Below, one piece after another: positions 53,065 through 61,936 of a stretch of 64,000 nt of DNA (position 1 is its first letter; each line of letters starts with the position of its first letter). The stretch comes from JAPEKQ01 sp964516845. GTDB taxonomy: Bacteria; Joyebacterota; Joyebacteria; Joyebacterales; Joyebacteraceae. Below the pieces are notes generated by a model that ran no database searches, was not told the origin of the DNA, and was given only the letters and a program-made list of their open reading frames with translations. The stretch covers positions 6,949 to 70,948 of the forward strand of contig CAZEXP010000009.1 in NCBI GenBank assembly GCA_964516845.1, written 5' to 3'. The translations under genes and the position numbers were made by a program.

Positions 53065-53496
53065 GGGGCGCTCCCTGTCGCGGGACGCGACGGTGCTCAG
53101 TCTCCGTGATATCACATCGAGAGGTCATTCAAACACAGCGGAGGCAGGGAGGCAAGACGGACGGGCCCATCCGAACGGGAGGCGCCGGAGTGGGCCCGTC
53201 AGGCATTGAGAGGAGGGCAAATCCTCTCGCCGCTGGATGGGCGCGTGCCTGTTGCGCGGCGGCACGACCCTGGTGACGCTCGTATGACCCCCATTCAGGC
53301 GGCGGGGTTTCAGAAAACCCGCGCTCGGGACGCACCGGGCACACTCACTTGAACCTGTGCAACGCATGCGCTATCATGTTGTCTAACATCGTGAATTCCA
53401 GACACTCGGTCCGCCGCAGCGCACCCCCCGTTGGGGTCGTGCCGGCGGCCGCTCTATGAGTAGGACAACCGGAGGAACCGGAACAAGGAGAAGTCG
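53065..53496. other. Divergent intergenic region (suhB / M16 protease)
   Basis: About 430 bases without a gene. It holds the M16 promoter, inverted repeats ACGGGCCCA/TGGGCCCGT (53161-53199) and GAGAGGA/TCCTCTC (53210-53230), and a structured M16 leader. I found no good promoter for suhB. Confidence 0.5.
53349..53377 (+). promoter_or_regulatory. Promoter of the M16 protease gene
   Basis: TTGAAC (53349-53354), a 17-bp spacer and TATCAT (53372-53377). The leader of about 110 bases contains a branched hairpin (53411-53448). Confidence 0.65.
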
Positions 53497-56097
53497 ATGC
53501 GCACGAGTGCCAGAATCCTCGCGATCGCCCTCATCATCGTGCTGGCCGCGGCGGCCGTAGCGAGCGCGGGCGAGACGATCAAGCGGGTCATGCCCGAGAA
53601 CGGCCTGACCGTCATCCTCAAAGAGAACCACTCATCCCCCGTCGTCAACCTCAGGGTGTATGTCAAGGCCGGCAGCATCTATGAGGCCGAGTACCTCGGA
53701 TGCGGTATCTCACACAACGTGGAGCACCTCCTGAGCGACGGGACGCCGACGCGCACGCTCGAGGACATCGAGCGCGAGATCGAATCGATCGGCGGCGGTT
53801 CGAACGCGTATACGACCAAGGACCACACCTGCTACTTCATGGAGACCTCGCCGGAGCACTTCTCGACCGCCCTCGATATTCTCTCCGACTGGGCGATGAA
53901 CGCCAGCTTCCCGCAGGAGGCGGTGGACGCGCAGCGGGAGGTCATCACGCGCGAGATCAACATGGGCTACGACGAACCCGCCCGGCGCATCTACGCGCTC
54001 TACGGTGAGACGATGTTCGAGCGTCATCCGTCGAAATACCCGGTCATCGGTTACGCCGAGAATTTCCGGCGCCTGACGCGCGACGATGTCGTCAGGTACA
54101 AGGAACGGATGTACGTTCCGAACAACACGATCTTCGTCGCCGTCGGCGATTTCGACGCTGAAGAGGCGTACGAGGAGATCCACACCGCGTTCGCCGAGTG
54201 GGAACGCAAGCCCATCGACGTCCCGACGCTCACCGAGGAGCCCCCGCAGCTCGGCCGCCGCGAGCGCCGCGTTCAGCGCGACCTCGACATGGCCTACGTG
54301 ATGATGGGCTTCCACACGGTGGCTCTCTCCGACCCGGACCTCTACCCGCTCGACGTGCTGTCGCACATCATGTCCGAGGGCGAGAGCTCCCGTCTCTACA
54401 GGAGGCTCGTCGACGAGCTCCAGCTCGCCTACGGCATCACGTCCTGGTCGAGTACGCCGAACTACGGCGCCGGCTCGTTCGTGGTCTCGATGCAGCTCGA
54501 TCCGGCGAACATCGACGCCGCGATCGACGCCGTACTCGAGGAGGTCTACGCGATGAAGGGTCGCAAGGTCTCGCGCGATGAACTCGATAAGGCCAAGCAG
54601 CTGAAGGCCGCCGAGTTCTGGCTCGGCAGGCAGGACATGGAGAGCATCGCGAGCAGCCTCGGCCAGTCCGAGCTCGGCACGGGCAATCCGGACTTCGACG
54701 AGCTCTACGTCGAGCACATCCAGGACGTCACGGCCGAGCAGATCATGGATGTGGCGAGCCGCTACTTCTATGAGGACAATCTCGGGATCGCCATCCTCGA
54801 ACCGTACGACGATGAGGCCGCCGCTGTCAGCGAGGCGACGAGCGACGAGACCGAGGTCGGCGAGATCGAGCGGATCGTGCTCGACAACGGACTGACCGTT
54901 CTCATCAAGGAGAACCACACGATACCGATCGTGTCCGTTGGCAGCTACACACTCGGCGGGGCACGCGTCGACGGGATCGCCGGACTCGGCAACTTCACGG
55001 CGAGCATGCTCCCACGCGGCACGAAGAAGCGGAGCGGTCAGAGCATCTCTGAGACGTTCGATTCGATGGGCGCCGTCTACAACTGCAATGCCAATCACAC
55101 ACGCATCCAGTCGTCGCTCACGCTCCTCTCCCAGGACTTCGCCAGGGGGTTCGAGGTCTTCGCGGACGTTCTTCTCAACCCGAGGTTCGACGCGGCCGAC
55201 ATCGAGAAGCAGCGCGAGCTCATCAAAGCCGGCATCCTCGCCCGCAAGGATGACTGGGCCACGGAGGCGATCGACCGGATGGTCGCCGCGCACTTCGGTG
55301 AGCATCCGTACGGCAACACACCGGTCGGAACCGCCGAGAGCGTCGACTCGATCACGCGCGACGACCTCGTGGCGCACCACGCGGCGTTCATGTCGCCGGA
55401 CGACACGGTCATCACGATCTTCGGCGACATCACGACCGACGAAGCGCTCGCCGCCGCCCGCAAGGCGTTCGGCAAGTGGAAGCCCGCCCACGTGGCGATA
55501 CCCGCGCGAGTGCAGTACACGCAGCGGGCCGAGCCGGAGACCATCACGAGCTACCACACCCGCGCCCAGGCCGTTATCGCGATGGGCTTCCCGGGCATGC
55601 CCTATCAGTCCGAGGACCGCTACGCAATGGACGTGCTCGACGGCATCATCTCCGGCATCTACTACCCGGGCGGCTGGCTCCACGCCGACCTTCGGGGCAA
55701 GGGCCTCGTCTACGTCGTCCACGCCTACAACTGGACCGGTCTCGACGAGGGCTACTTCGGAATCTACGCTGCGACGATGGACGAGGCGCTCGACGAGGCC
55801 GTCGGCATCATCGACGGGTACATTGAGCAGATCAAGTCGGACTACGTGACCGACGAGGAACTCCAGCTTGCCAAGCAGCTGTGCTCGGTCATGGATGAGA
55901 CGCAGAGCCAGACGAATGCATCGCAGGCGAACGACGCCGCGGTCGCGGAGCTCTACGGCCTCGGCTACGACTTCACGGATGACTACGCGCAGCGGATCTC
56001 CGAGGTCACGAAGGAGGACGTCATGCGGGTCGCCCGGAAGTACCTCAACAACCCCGTGACGATCCTGAGAAGGCCGGAGCCGACAGAGAGCAGCTAG
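53497..56097 (+). CDS. Secreted M16-family zinc protease, tandem active and inactive halves
   Basis: An 866-residue exported protein with signal peptide (about 1-24, ending AVASAGE). The first half has the inverted zinc motif HNVEH (His73, Glu76, His77) and the third ligand Glu153 in REVITREINMGYDEP, so it is catalytically complete. The second half begins IERIVLDNGLTVLIKENH, but at the matching place reads GLGNFTASMLPRGT, with no HxxEH; it is a degenerate partner domain as in many two-domain M16 proteins. The ATG has AGGAG six bases upstream. It ends at a strong terminator and is monocistronic. Confidence 0.95.
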   Translation: MRTSARILAIALIIVLAAAAVASAGETIKRVMPENGLTVILKENHSSPVVNLRVYVKAGSIYEAEYLGCGISHNVEHLLSDGTPTRTLEDIEREIESIGGGSNAYTTKDHTCYFMETSPEHFSTALDILSDWAMNASFPQEAVDAQREVITREINMGYDEPARRIYALYGETMFERHPSKYPVIGYAENFRRLTRDDVVRYKERMYVPNNTIFVAVGDFDAEEAYEEIHTAFAEWERKPIDVPTLTEEPPQLGRRERRVQRDLDMAYVMMGFHTVALSDPDLYPLDVLSHIMSEGESSRLYRRLVDELQLAYGITSWSSTPNYGAGSFVVSMQLDPANIDAAIDAVLEEVYAMKGRKVSRDELDKAKQLKAAEFWLGRQDMESIASSLGQSELGTGNPDFDELYVEHIQDVTAEQIMDVASRYFYEDNLGIAILEPYDDEAAAVSEATSDETEVGEIERIVLDNGLTVLIKENHTIPIVSVGSYTLGGARVDGIAGLGNFTASMLPRGTKKRSGQSISETFDSMGAVYNCNANHTRIQSSLTLLSQDFARGFEVFADVLLNPRFDAADIEKQRELIKAGILARKDDWATEAIDRMVAAHFGEHPYGNTPVGTAESVDSITRDDLVAHHAAFMSPDDTVITIFGDITTDEALAAARKAFGKWKPAHVAIPARVQYTQRAEPETITSYHTRAQAVIAMGFPGMPYQSEDRYAMDVLDGIISGIYYPGGWLHADLRGKGLVYVVHAYNWTGLDEGYFGIYAATMDEALDEAVGIIDGYIEQIKSDYVTDEELQLAKQLCSVMDETQSQTNASQANDAAVAELYGLGYDFTDDYAQRISEVTKEDVMRVARKYLNNPVTILRRPEPTESS

Positions 56098-56124
56098 TCG
56101 CTCCTGAGAGATGCCCGAACGAAG

Positions 56125-56155
56125 AGAAGCCCGGCGGTGGACCGCCGGGCTTCTT
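56125..56155. terminator. Terminator between M16 protease and PAP2 genes
   Basis: A 13-bp stem (AGAAGCCCGGCGG / CCGCCGGGCTTCT) with a TGGA loop, followed by TTCATGTTG. It can serve both convergent genes. Confidence 0.85.
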
Positions 56156-56217
56156 CATGTTGTGTGGTTTCAGCCTGACGCGGGCATGTCGCCGCACCTG
56201 CACGGCCCCCGGTCGCA

Positions 56218-56835
56218 TCAGGCGTCGGAACTCCCGTCGATGCGGTCACGGATCGCCCGTGTGGACTCGGCGAGCCTGCGCCGCTCGCACCACCATTGGT
56301 CCGTCGAGCGAACGACCAGGATGGCGACCTTTCCGCAGAGCAGCCCCAACACCGCGCCGACGACCGAATCGAACGGGTAGTGCACGCCAACGTAAATGCG
56401 CGAGTATGCGATGACGAACGCAACGAAGAAGATGAACGCCCCGAATCGCGGGTAGCGCCAGGTGAGGACGGTGGCCATCGAGAACGAGTTCGCGGCGTGC
56501 GAAGACGGGAATGAGAACGCCTTCGAGCGCCGAACGAGGAGACGGATTTCGTCGAGCGGCAGCGCATTGCACGGGCGCGCCCGCCCGATGAGAGGCTTCA
56601 TCAACCCGCTCGAAAGCTGGTCGGACAGAGCCACGGCGAGGACCACCATCGCCGCCGCGAGCCTGCCGCGGCGGCCACCCCAGATAATCATGGCCAGCCA
56701 CCCACCAAGCAGGATGGCGTACCAGCGATCCTGCGAGGTGATGGCGACCATGATCGGGTCAACAGCGGGATGGTATGCGGAGGTGTTAAGGAAACGGAAG
56801 AGCGCGATATCGATCGCTTCGAGCCAACCGATCAT
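56218..56835 (-). CDS. PAP2-family membrane phosphatase
   Basis: A 205-residue polytopic membrane protein of the PAP2 type, which removes phosphate from undecaprenyl diphosphate or related lipids. All three motifs are present: KPLIGRARP, PSSHAAN (usual form PSGH) and SRIYVGVHYPFD. About five or six membrane helices are visible. Its ATG overlaps the stop of the glycosyltransferase-like gene as ATGA, so the two are translated together. A role in recycling the lipid carrier used by that enzyme is plausible but inferred. Confidence 0.9.
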   Translation of the reverse strand: MIGWLEAIDIALFRFLNTSAYHPAVDPIMVAITSQDRWYAILLGGWLAMIIWGGRRGRLAAAMVVLAVALSDQLSSGLMKPLIGRARPCNALPLDEIRLLVRRSKAFSFPSSHAANSFSMATVLTWRYPRFGAFIFFVAFVIAYSRIYVGVHYPFDSVVGAVLGLLCGKVAILVVRSTDQWWCERRRLAESTRAIRDRIDGSSDA

Positions 56836-58580
56836 GGTGTCACCTCACCGGCCAGTCTTGCTGCTTCTTCTCGTTTGATCTTCTCCTCACCCGAATTGAG
56901 GCTCTCCCAGTCGAGGCGATAGACCACCATCACCGGTCCTCCGCAGATCACGTTGTCGGTGAGAACGACCCGTTCAACGGGATCGAAGATCGCGCGGTGG
57001 TTGACGAGTTCCGGATACCAGTTGGGAAACAGCACCGCGTAGTCCGGACGCACGGCCTCCAGGAACTTCATGATCGCCTGGTCCCGCCGCTCGCCGGGCC
57101 TGAGATAGTGGAGCGCCTCCGGCGAGATGAGACCGCATGTGTCCAGCACCTCGCGGTCCGAGAAGTACGCGATGGCGCCGATGTCGTTCGCGGCGATGAC
57201 CGCGCCCCGCGGCGTGTGCCGCTCGAGCCACTTCCCGATGGAGACCTGCATCTGTTCGATGTTGGCAACCTCGCGACCGTATATCTGGCCCCGGTACCAT
57301 CCACTCCTGAACTGAGCGAACAGCGCGACGACCATGAAGAACCATATCAGCGTTCGTTCGAGAACGATCCGCGCGGGCCGCCCCATGAATTTCGCTTCAC
57401 TGAAGATGCGGGCGGCGTAGGCCGCCGCTCCGTACATGCCCACGGTTCCCATGATGAGCATCAGCGGAGCGATCGGGGCGATGTACCGTCCCTCCTGGTA
57501 CTCGGCCGTGCCGAACGGCACGATCACGCCGATGGCGACCGGGAACAGAACGACCGCGATCGGGATCAGGAAGGAACGATAGCGGCTCCCCTCATCGTAG
57601 GGCAGAGAGAACACCATCCGCAGCATTCCGAAGCCCGCGAACACGAACAACAGCGGGTTGTTGTTCAGGCTCTCGTGCAGGAATGAGAGGTAGTAGTCGA
57701 ACGGTCGGACCGTGAGCGATCGGATGAACTCCTTCCCGCTCCCGGACGCCACTGCCGCGATGAGCCCCGCGTTCCACTGACACGCCTTCGCGTACACCGT
57801 GTTCGGGAGGAACCCGAGACCGAACTTCTTGCTGAAGACGAGGAAGGGCATGACGATGAGGAGGAAGATCCCGATGTGAGCGGCGACCGGGCCGATCCAT
57901 TCCCGCGTCGCCAGCTCGCGCCACTTGATGAACAGGCTGGTGAGCACTCGATCAAGCAGAGCGGCGACGAAGAACACGGCACACTCCGGTCTGGCGAGCG
58001 TGGCGAGCCCGAACGCAACGGTCGCAACGTACTGCCGCCTGTCCCCCGGGGTCGTGTAGAGCACATGGGCCATGATGCCGACGAGCGACAGCATGACCGC
58101 AAGCGTGACCTCCATACCCGACAGCGACGCCCAGATCAGCCGCGGGAGTGATGCGACGAGCACGGCGGAGAAGAGCGCCTCCCGCGCGTCGCCGGAGATG
58201 ACGCGTACGAGCACGTAGGAGAAGTAGACGGACAGCCCAAGGAAGAGGACGCCGAGCACCTTCGCCGCGAGCACGGGATCGCCGACAACGAGATATCCTG
58301 TGGCGGTCACGAGCGTCCACAGCGGCGCCGTCGAACCGGAGACCGGCACACCGGGGTTATACGAGAATCCATGCCCGAGGGCGAGGTTCCGCGCGAACTG
58401 CGCGTGAATCCACCCGTCGTCGAGCGGGAACCCGAACACGCCCGCGGTCGAGTACTCCCGCCACAGGAAGTACGCGACAAGAACGGCCATGACGGCGAGA
58501 GCGATCAGTATCTGTGAGCGCTCCCGCATACGAATCCGTCCGTCGAATAACTCGTGTCCGTTGGTCTCTCGTGCCGCCAT
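56832..58580 (-). CDS. GT-C-type membrane glycosyltransferase-like protein
   Basis: A 582-residue protein with about ten membrane helices and a soluble C-terminal region (about 450-582). Near the start it has FPLDDGWIHAQFARNLALGHGFSYNPG: the acidic DD in the first external loop followed by YA/FA-R-N-L-G-H-G is typical of GT-C enzymes that use lipid-phosphate sugars. The ATG at 58580 has GGGGAG close upstream. The C-terminal part (RGAVIAANDIGAIAYFSDREVLDTCGLI) is conserved in such proteins. It overlaps PAP2 by four bases. Acceptor and sugar are unknown. Confidence 0.8.
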   Translation of the reverse strand: MAARETNGHELFDGRIRMRERSQILIALAVMAVLVAYFLWREYSTAGVFGFPLDDGWIHAQFARNLALGHGFSYNPGVPVSGSTAPLWTLVTATGYLVVGDPVLAAKVLGVLFLGLSVYFSYVLVRVISGDAREALFSAVLVASLPRLIWASLSGMEVTLAVMLSLVGIMAHVLYTTPGDRRQYVATVAFGLATLARPECAVFFVAALLDRVLTSLFIKWRELATREWIGPVAAHIGIFLLIVMPFLVFSKKFGLGFLPNTVYAKACQWNAGLIAAVASGSGKEFIRSLTVRPFDYYLSFLHESLNNNPLLFVFAGFGMLRMVFSLPYDEGSRYRSFLIPIAVVLFPVAIGVIVPFGTAEYQEGRYIAPIAPLMLIMGTVGMYGAAAYAARIFSEAKFMGRPARIVLERTLIWFFMVVALFAQFRSGWYRGQIYGREVANIEQMQVSIGKWLERHTPRGAVIAANDIGAIAYFSDREVLDTCGLISPEALHYLRPGERRDQAIMKFLEAVRPDYAVLFPNWYPELVNHRAIFDPVERVVLTDNVICGGPVMVVYRLDWESLNSGEEKIKREEAARLAGEVTP

Positions 58581-58589
58581 GTTCTCCCC

Positions 58590-58645
58590 TGTCGTCGTGT
58601 CACCGTCATCGTGTCACCGTCATCGTGTCACCGTCATCGTGTCGC
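58590..58645 (+). repeat. 14-bp tandem repeat running into the assembly gap
   Basis: Unit CGTCATCGTGTCAC occurs at 58604-58617 and 58618-58631 exactly, with diverged copies at 58590-58603 and 58632-58645. The array lies just upstream of the GT-C gene start and ends four bases before the N run. Confidence 0.9.
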
Positions 58646-58649
58646 GCGG

Positions 58650-58749
58650 NNNNNNNNNNNNNNNNNNNNNNNNNNNNNNNNNNNNNNNNNNNNNNNNNNN
58701 NNNNNNNNNNNNNNNNNNNNNNNNNNNNNNNNNNNNNNNNNNNNNNNNN
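58650..58749. other. Assembly gap of 100 N
   Basis: Exactly 100 ambiguous bases, a conventional scaffold gap of unknown true length. It hides the 3' end of the spermidine-synthase-like gene and the rest of the 14-bp repeat array. Confidence 0.99.
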
Positions 58750-61726
58750 CGAGCCGCGTCTCGAGCTGACCGATGCGCTCGCGGACCTGCTCGACATTGC
58801 TGGCCGCGGGAGCGCTCCGGAGATACGACCTCAAGGACTCGAGCTGTTCCGCCTCGTCCCCGCGCATCTCGTGGATGAGCGCCATGTTGAGGTGAGCCTC
58901 CGCGTAGGCCGGGTCGAGTTCGAGCGAGCGTATGAACTCCTGCTCCGCGGCCTCCACATCACCCGAGCCGAGATACGCCGAACCCAGCAGACACCTGGGC
59001 TGCGGGAAATCGGGGGCGACCTCGACAGCGCGCCGGTAGTAGGCCAGCGACTCATCGGGGCGGCGCTGTGACGACATGGACGAAGCGAACTGACAGAGCA
59101 GACGACTCAGAGCCTCGCGAGACTCCAGCTCGCCGGGGCTCACGCTCACCGCCTCCTCGAGTGCCGAGAGTGCCTCGTCGGGACGCCCGATCTCCTCCGC
59201 AACGATGCCTCGAGCGAGCAGTCTCCTGCCCTGCGCCCTCGCATCGACGGCCTCCCCCTCCTCGGGCGAGAGTCCGACTGTGATGCCGCGCGGCGAAGCG
59301 CGGAACCGGTCGAGCGCCGTGAGCTGCTCCGCCTTCGACTGATGGTACATGCTCTTGGGAGCCGAGAACTCCAGCTCGAGGCCGTTGTCCGTGTGGATCG
59401 GCCCTTCTCCAGCGTACGGCCCGATCGTCGCCGGGCTCAGGAGGTAGAGCGCCGTGTAGTCCAGGGGTGTGATGACGCCGATCGAAGCAAGATCGGCTCC
59501 GATCGAGGCGTCCGCCAGCCGGGCCTCCAGAATACCCCAGTCGAGCCTCGCGTCGCCGACGGTGCCGACGAGCATGTAGTCTACGCCGGGATCGAGTTCC
59601 CAGACCGTTGCGCTGTCGAAGACGTCGGCGAACGTCCGCGCGATCATCCGGAACTGCCCCTCGGTCATGTTGTACGCCTGGAACCACATCCCGACGATCC
59701 CTCCGTCGTTCATGCGGTCGCGTGCCATCTGGAAGAACTCGCGCGTGAACAGATTCGAAATCCCCACGATCCATGGGTTCGACGGCTGCGAGATCATCAC
59801 GTCGTACTTCTTCGACGTGAATTCGACATGGTTGCGGCCATCTTCGATGATCATGTTCAGGCGCGGGTCCTCCATGCAGTGTCCGTTCGCCTCCGCGAAG
59901 AACGTGCTCGCCACCTCGATCATCGCCGGAGCGATCTCGACGCAGTCAACCACGTCGATCGGATACGACAGGGCCGCGCCGACCGTTACGCCGCTCGCCA
60001 GACCGATGACAAGCACGTCCTTCGGGTCCGGATGCAGCATCATCGGTGCGTGCGCAAGGAGCTTCTGAGTCCGCATGTCGGGACCGGTCGACGCTTCGGT
60101 CTTGCCGTTCGACTGCAGGTAGATGTCGCTTCTCGCCTGTCGCACGGTCACCGTGGTCGCCACGCCCTCCTTGTGATAGAGCACGGCGCCGAGCGACCGG
60201 ATCGCGTCCTCGTCGGTCAGATTCCATGCATCCGCCTGAGATGAGTACATCTCCGCGTAGAGATACGACCCGCTCGACATGATCACGGGATCCCACGCCG
60301 GCATGAGCGGCAGCACAACGGCCAGGAGCAGCACGGCCACCGCGGCCGGCGCGAACCTGCGCAGACCGCCAAGCGTCGTATCGGCGACGGTGAGCACGGC
60401 GCCGAGCGCGAGACTCAGTGCCACGGCCACGGAGATGGCGCCCTGGATCCCAAGCCACGGGATGAACACGAATCCACCGACGAACGATCCGGCGATCGCG
60501 CCGACGGTGTTCGAGGCGTAGACCGTGCCGACCGAACGACCGACGGCCTCCAGTCGGCGCGTACAGATCCTCACAACGAGCGGGAAGACCCCGCCCATGA
60601 GAACGGTCGGAACGAGAATGACGAGGAAGACGATCCCGAACTCCGCGGCCATCAGCGCCCCGAACGAATCCGAGAACCGTTCGACGACACCGATCATGGC
60701 GAGCGGCAGCCTGCCGAGGACCGGCACGACGATGAGTGCGGCAGCTCCAATGCCGATTTCAATGTTGCCGAGCCGCCACGCGAGGTGCTCCCAGCGGTCA
60801 ACGAACCTCGATACGATCGAGGCGCCAAGCGCGAGCCCCAGGATATAGGCCGTGAGCGTCAGGCTGACGGCGTAGACGGACGACCCGATCACGAGCGAGA
60901 GCGACCGCATCCATGCGACCTGGTAGACCATGGCCGCGAATCCGGAGATGGCGAACGCCACGAGGATGAGAGCGATGAGACGCGAGCTCGAACGCCCCCC
61001 GGCCGCGGACCCGCCCCGCGCGCTTTCGCGCTCCCGGACCCTCGTTGCTCGCTCTCCCTGCGCCGCCCGCGACGGCTCCGCGGCCACCGCCTGCTCCCCG
61101 GCACCGCGGGCGACCGTGAACACAAGCAACGCGATGATGACGTTGATGGAGGCCGCGAAGAAGATGGCGCCCATGATGCCCAGACGAGGCATCAGCACGA
61201 ATCCGGCTGCGAACGACCCGACGACCGCCCCGAACGTGTTGATCGCGTAGAGACGCCCCACGGTCTCTCCCAGGGTATCCAGTCGTGTGGCCAGATACCG
61301 CGAGAGCACGGGAAGCGTCGCCCCCATGAGTGTCGTCGGTATGATGAGCACGAGCCCCGATATGAGGAACCGGACGAGCGTCAGCGTCTGGAAGCTCGCA
61401 TCAAGGCTCTGGTATGCAGCCCTGTAGACGGGAGCCAGCAGGACGAGGAGCGCGGGCACGAGCACGCATGAGATTCCGATGGCGCCTTCGAGAAGCCCGT
61501 ACAGCCGGAGTGAATCGCTCCGACGGTCAACGATCCTCCCGGCGAGGAAGCTTCCGAGCCCGAGACCCGCCATGTAGACGGTGAGCACGGTCGTGATCGA
61601 ATAGACCGACGCGCCCATGACGCGTTCGAGCAGTCTGGCCCAGACGACCTCGTAGATGAGACCGGAGAACCCGGAGAAGAAGAAGAACCACAGAACGAGG
61701 TTCCTCGGGCGATCCGCGACCTTCAT
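58750..61726 (-). CDS. Fused MFS-like membrane / spermidine-synthase-like / TPR protein (3' end lost in gap)
   Basis: At least 992 residues. The N-terminal half has about 14 membrane helices in two repeats that start alike: SGFSGLIYEVVWARLLERVMGASVYS and SGFAAMVYQVAWMRSLSLVIGSSVYA. A Rossmann methyltransferase-like domain of spermidine-synthase type follows (about 510-760: VLVIGLASGVTVGAALSYPIDVVDCVEI, EDGRNHVEF), but the catalytic aspartate motif is replaced by MISQPSNPWIVG, so aminopropyl transfer is doubtful. TPR repeats (about 830-970) end the readable part. The ATG at 61726 has GGAGGG four bases upstream; an upstream Met at 61756 is less likely. Function is unknown; such fusions are widespread but uncharacterised. 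Confidence 0.85.
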
Positions 61727-61798
61727 TGAGCCCTCCAGTGCCGAACGACCCTGCATGACAAGTGTGGATTTCGTCGCGCTGACTGACCGTGAATCTCT

Positions 61799-61828
61799 AT
61801 CCTAATGGCCATCGCGGGGCAGCGTCAA
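61799..61828 (-). promoter_or_regulatory. Probable promoter of the spermidine-synthase-like gene
   Basis: Minus strand: TTGACG (61828-61823), an 18-bp spacer, TAGGAT (61804-61799), about 75 bases upstream of the ATG. Confidence 0.55.
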
Positions 61829-61863
61829 CCTCTCACGGTCGCGGCGACGCCCAACCGGCACGA

Positions 61864-61901
61864 CGAAGGAAGGGCCCGGGCTTGCGGCCCGGACCCTTCG
61901 T
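61864..61901 (-). terminator. Terminator after the papain-like protease gene
   Basis: A stem GAAGGG-C-CCGGGC with GCCCGG-A-CCCTTC (one C-A mismatch) around a short loop, about 40 bases beyond the stop at 61937. Confidence 0.65.
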
Positions 61902-61936
61902 GAAGCGTTTCTCTGTTGCGGCACGACGCGCCTTCC

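Noticed and set aside
53116..53367. Short minus-strand frames upstream of suhB
   Set aside because: No ribosome-binding site, Cys/Arg/Pro-rich composition and overlap with inverted repeats suggest non-coding DNA.
53710..55722. Open minus-strand frame of 670 codons opposite the M16 protease gene
   Set aside because: Shadow of a gene with intact signal peptide, promoter and zinc site.
58590..58649. Tandem 14-bp units as a CRISPR array
   Set aside because: Units are directly adjacent with no spacers and too short; no cas genes are present.
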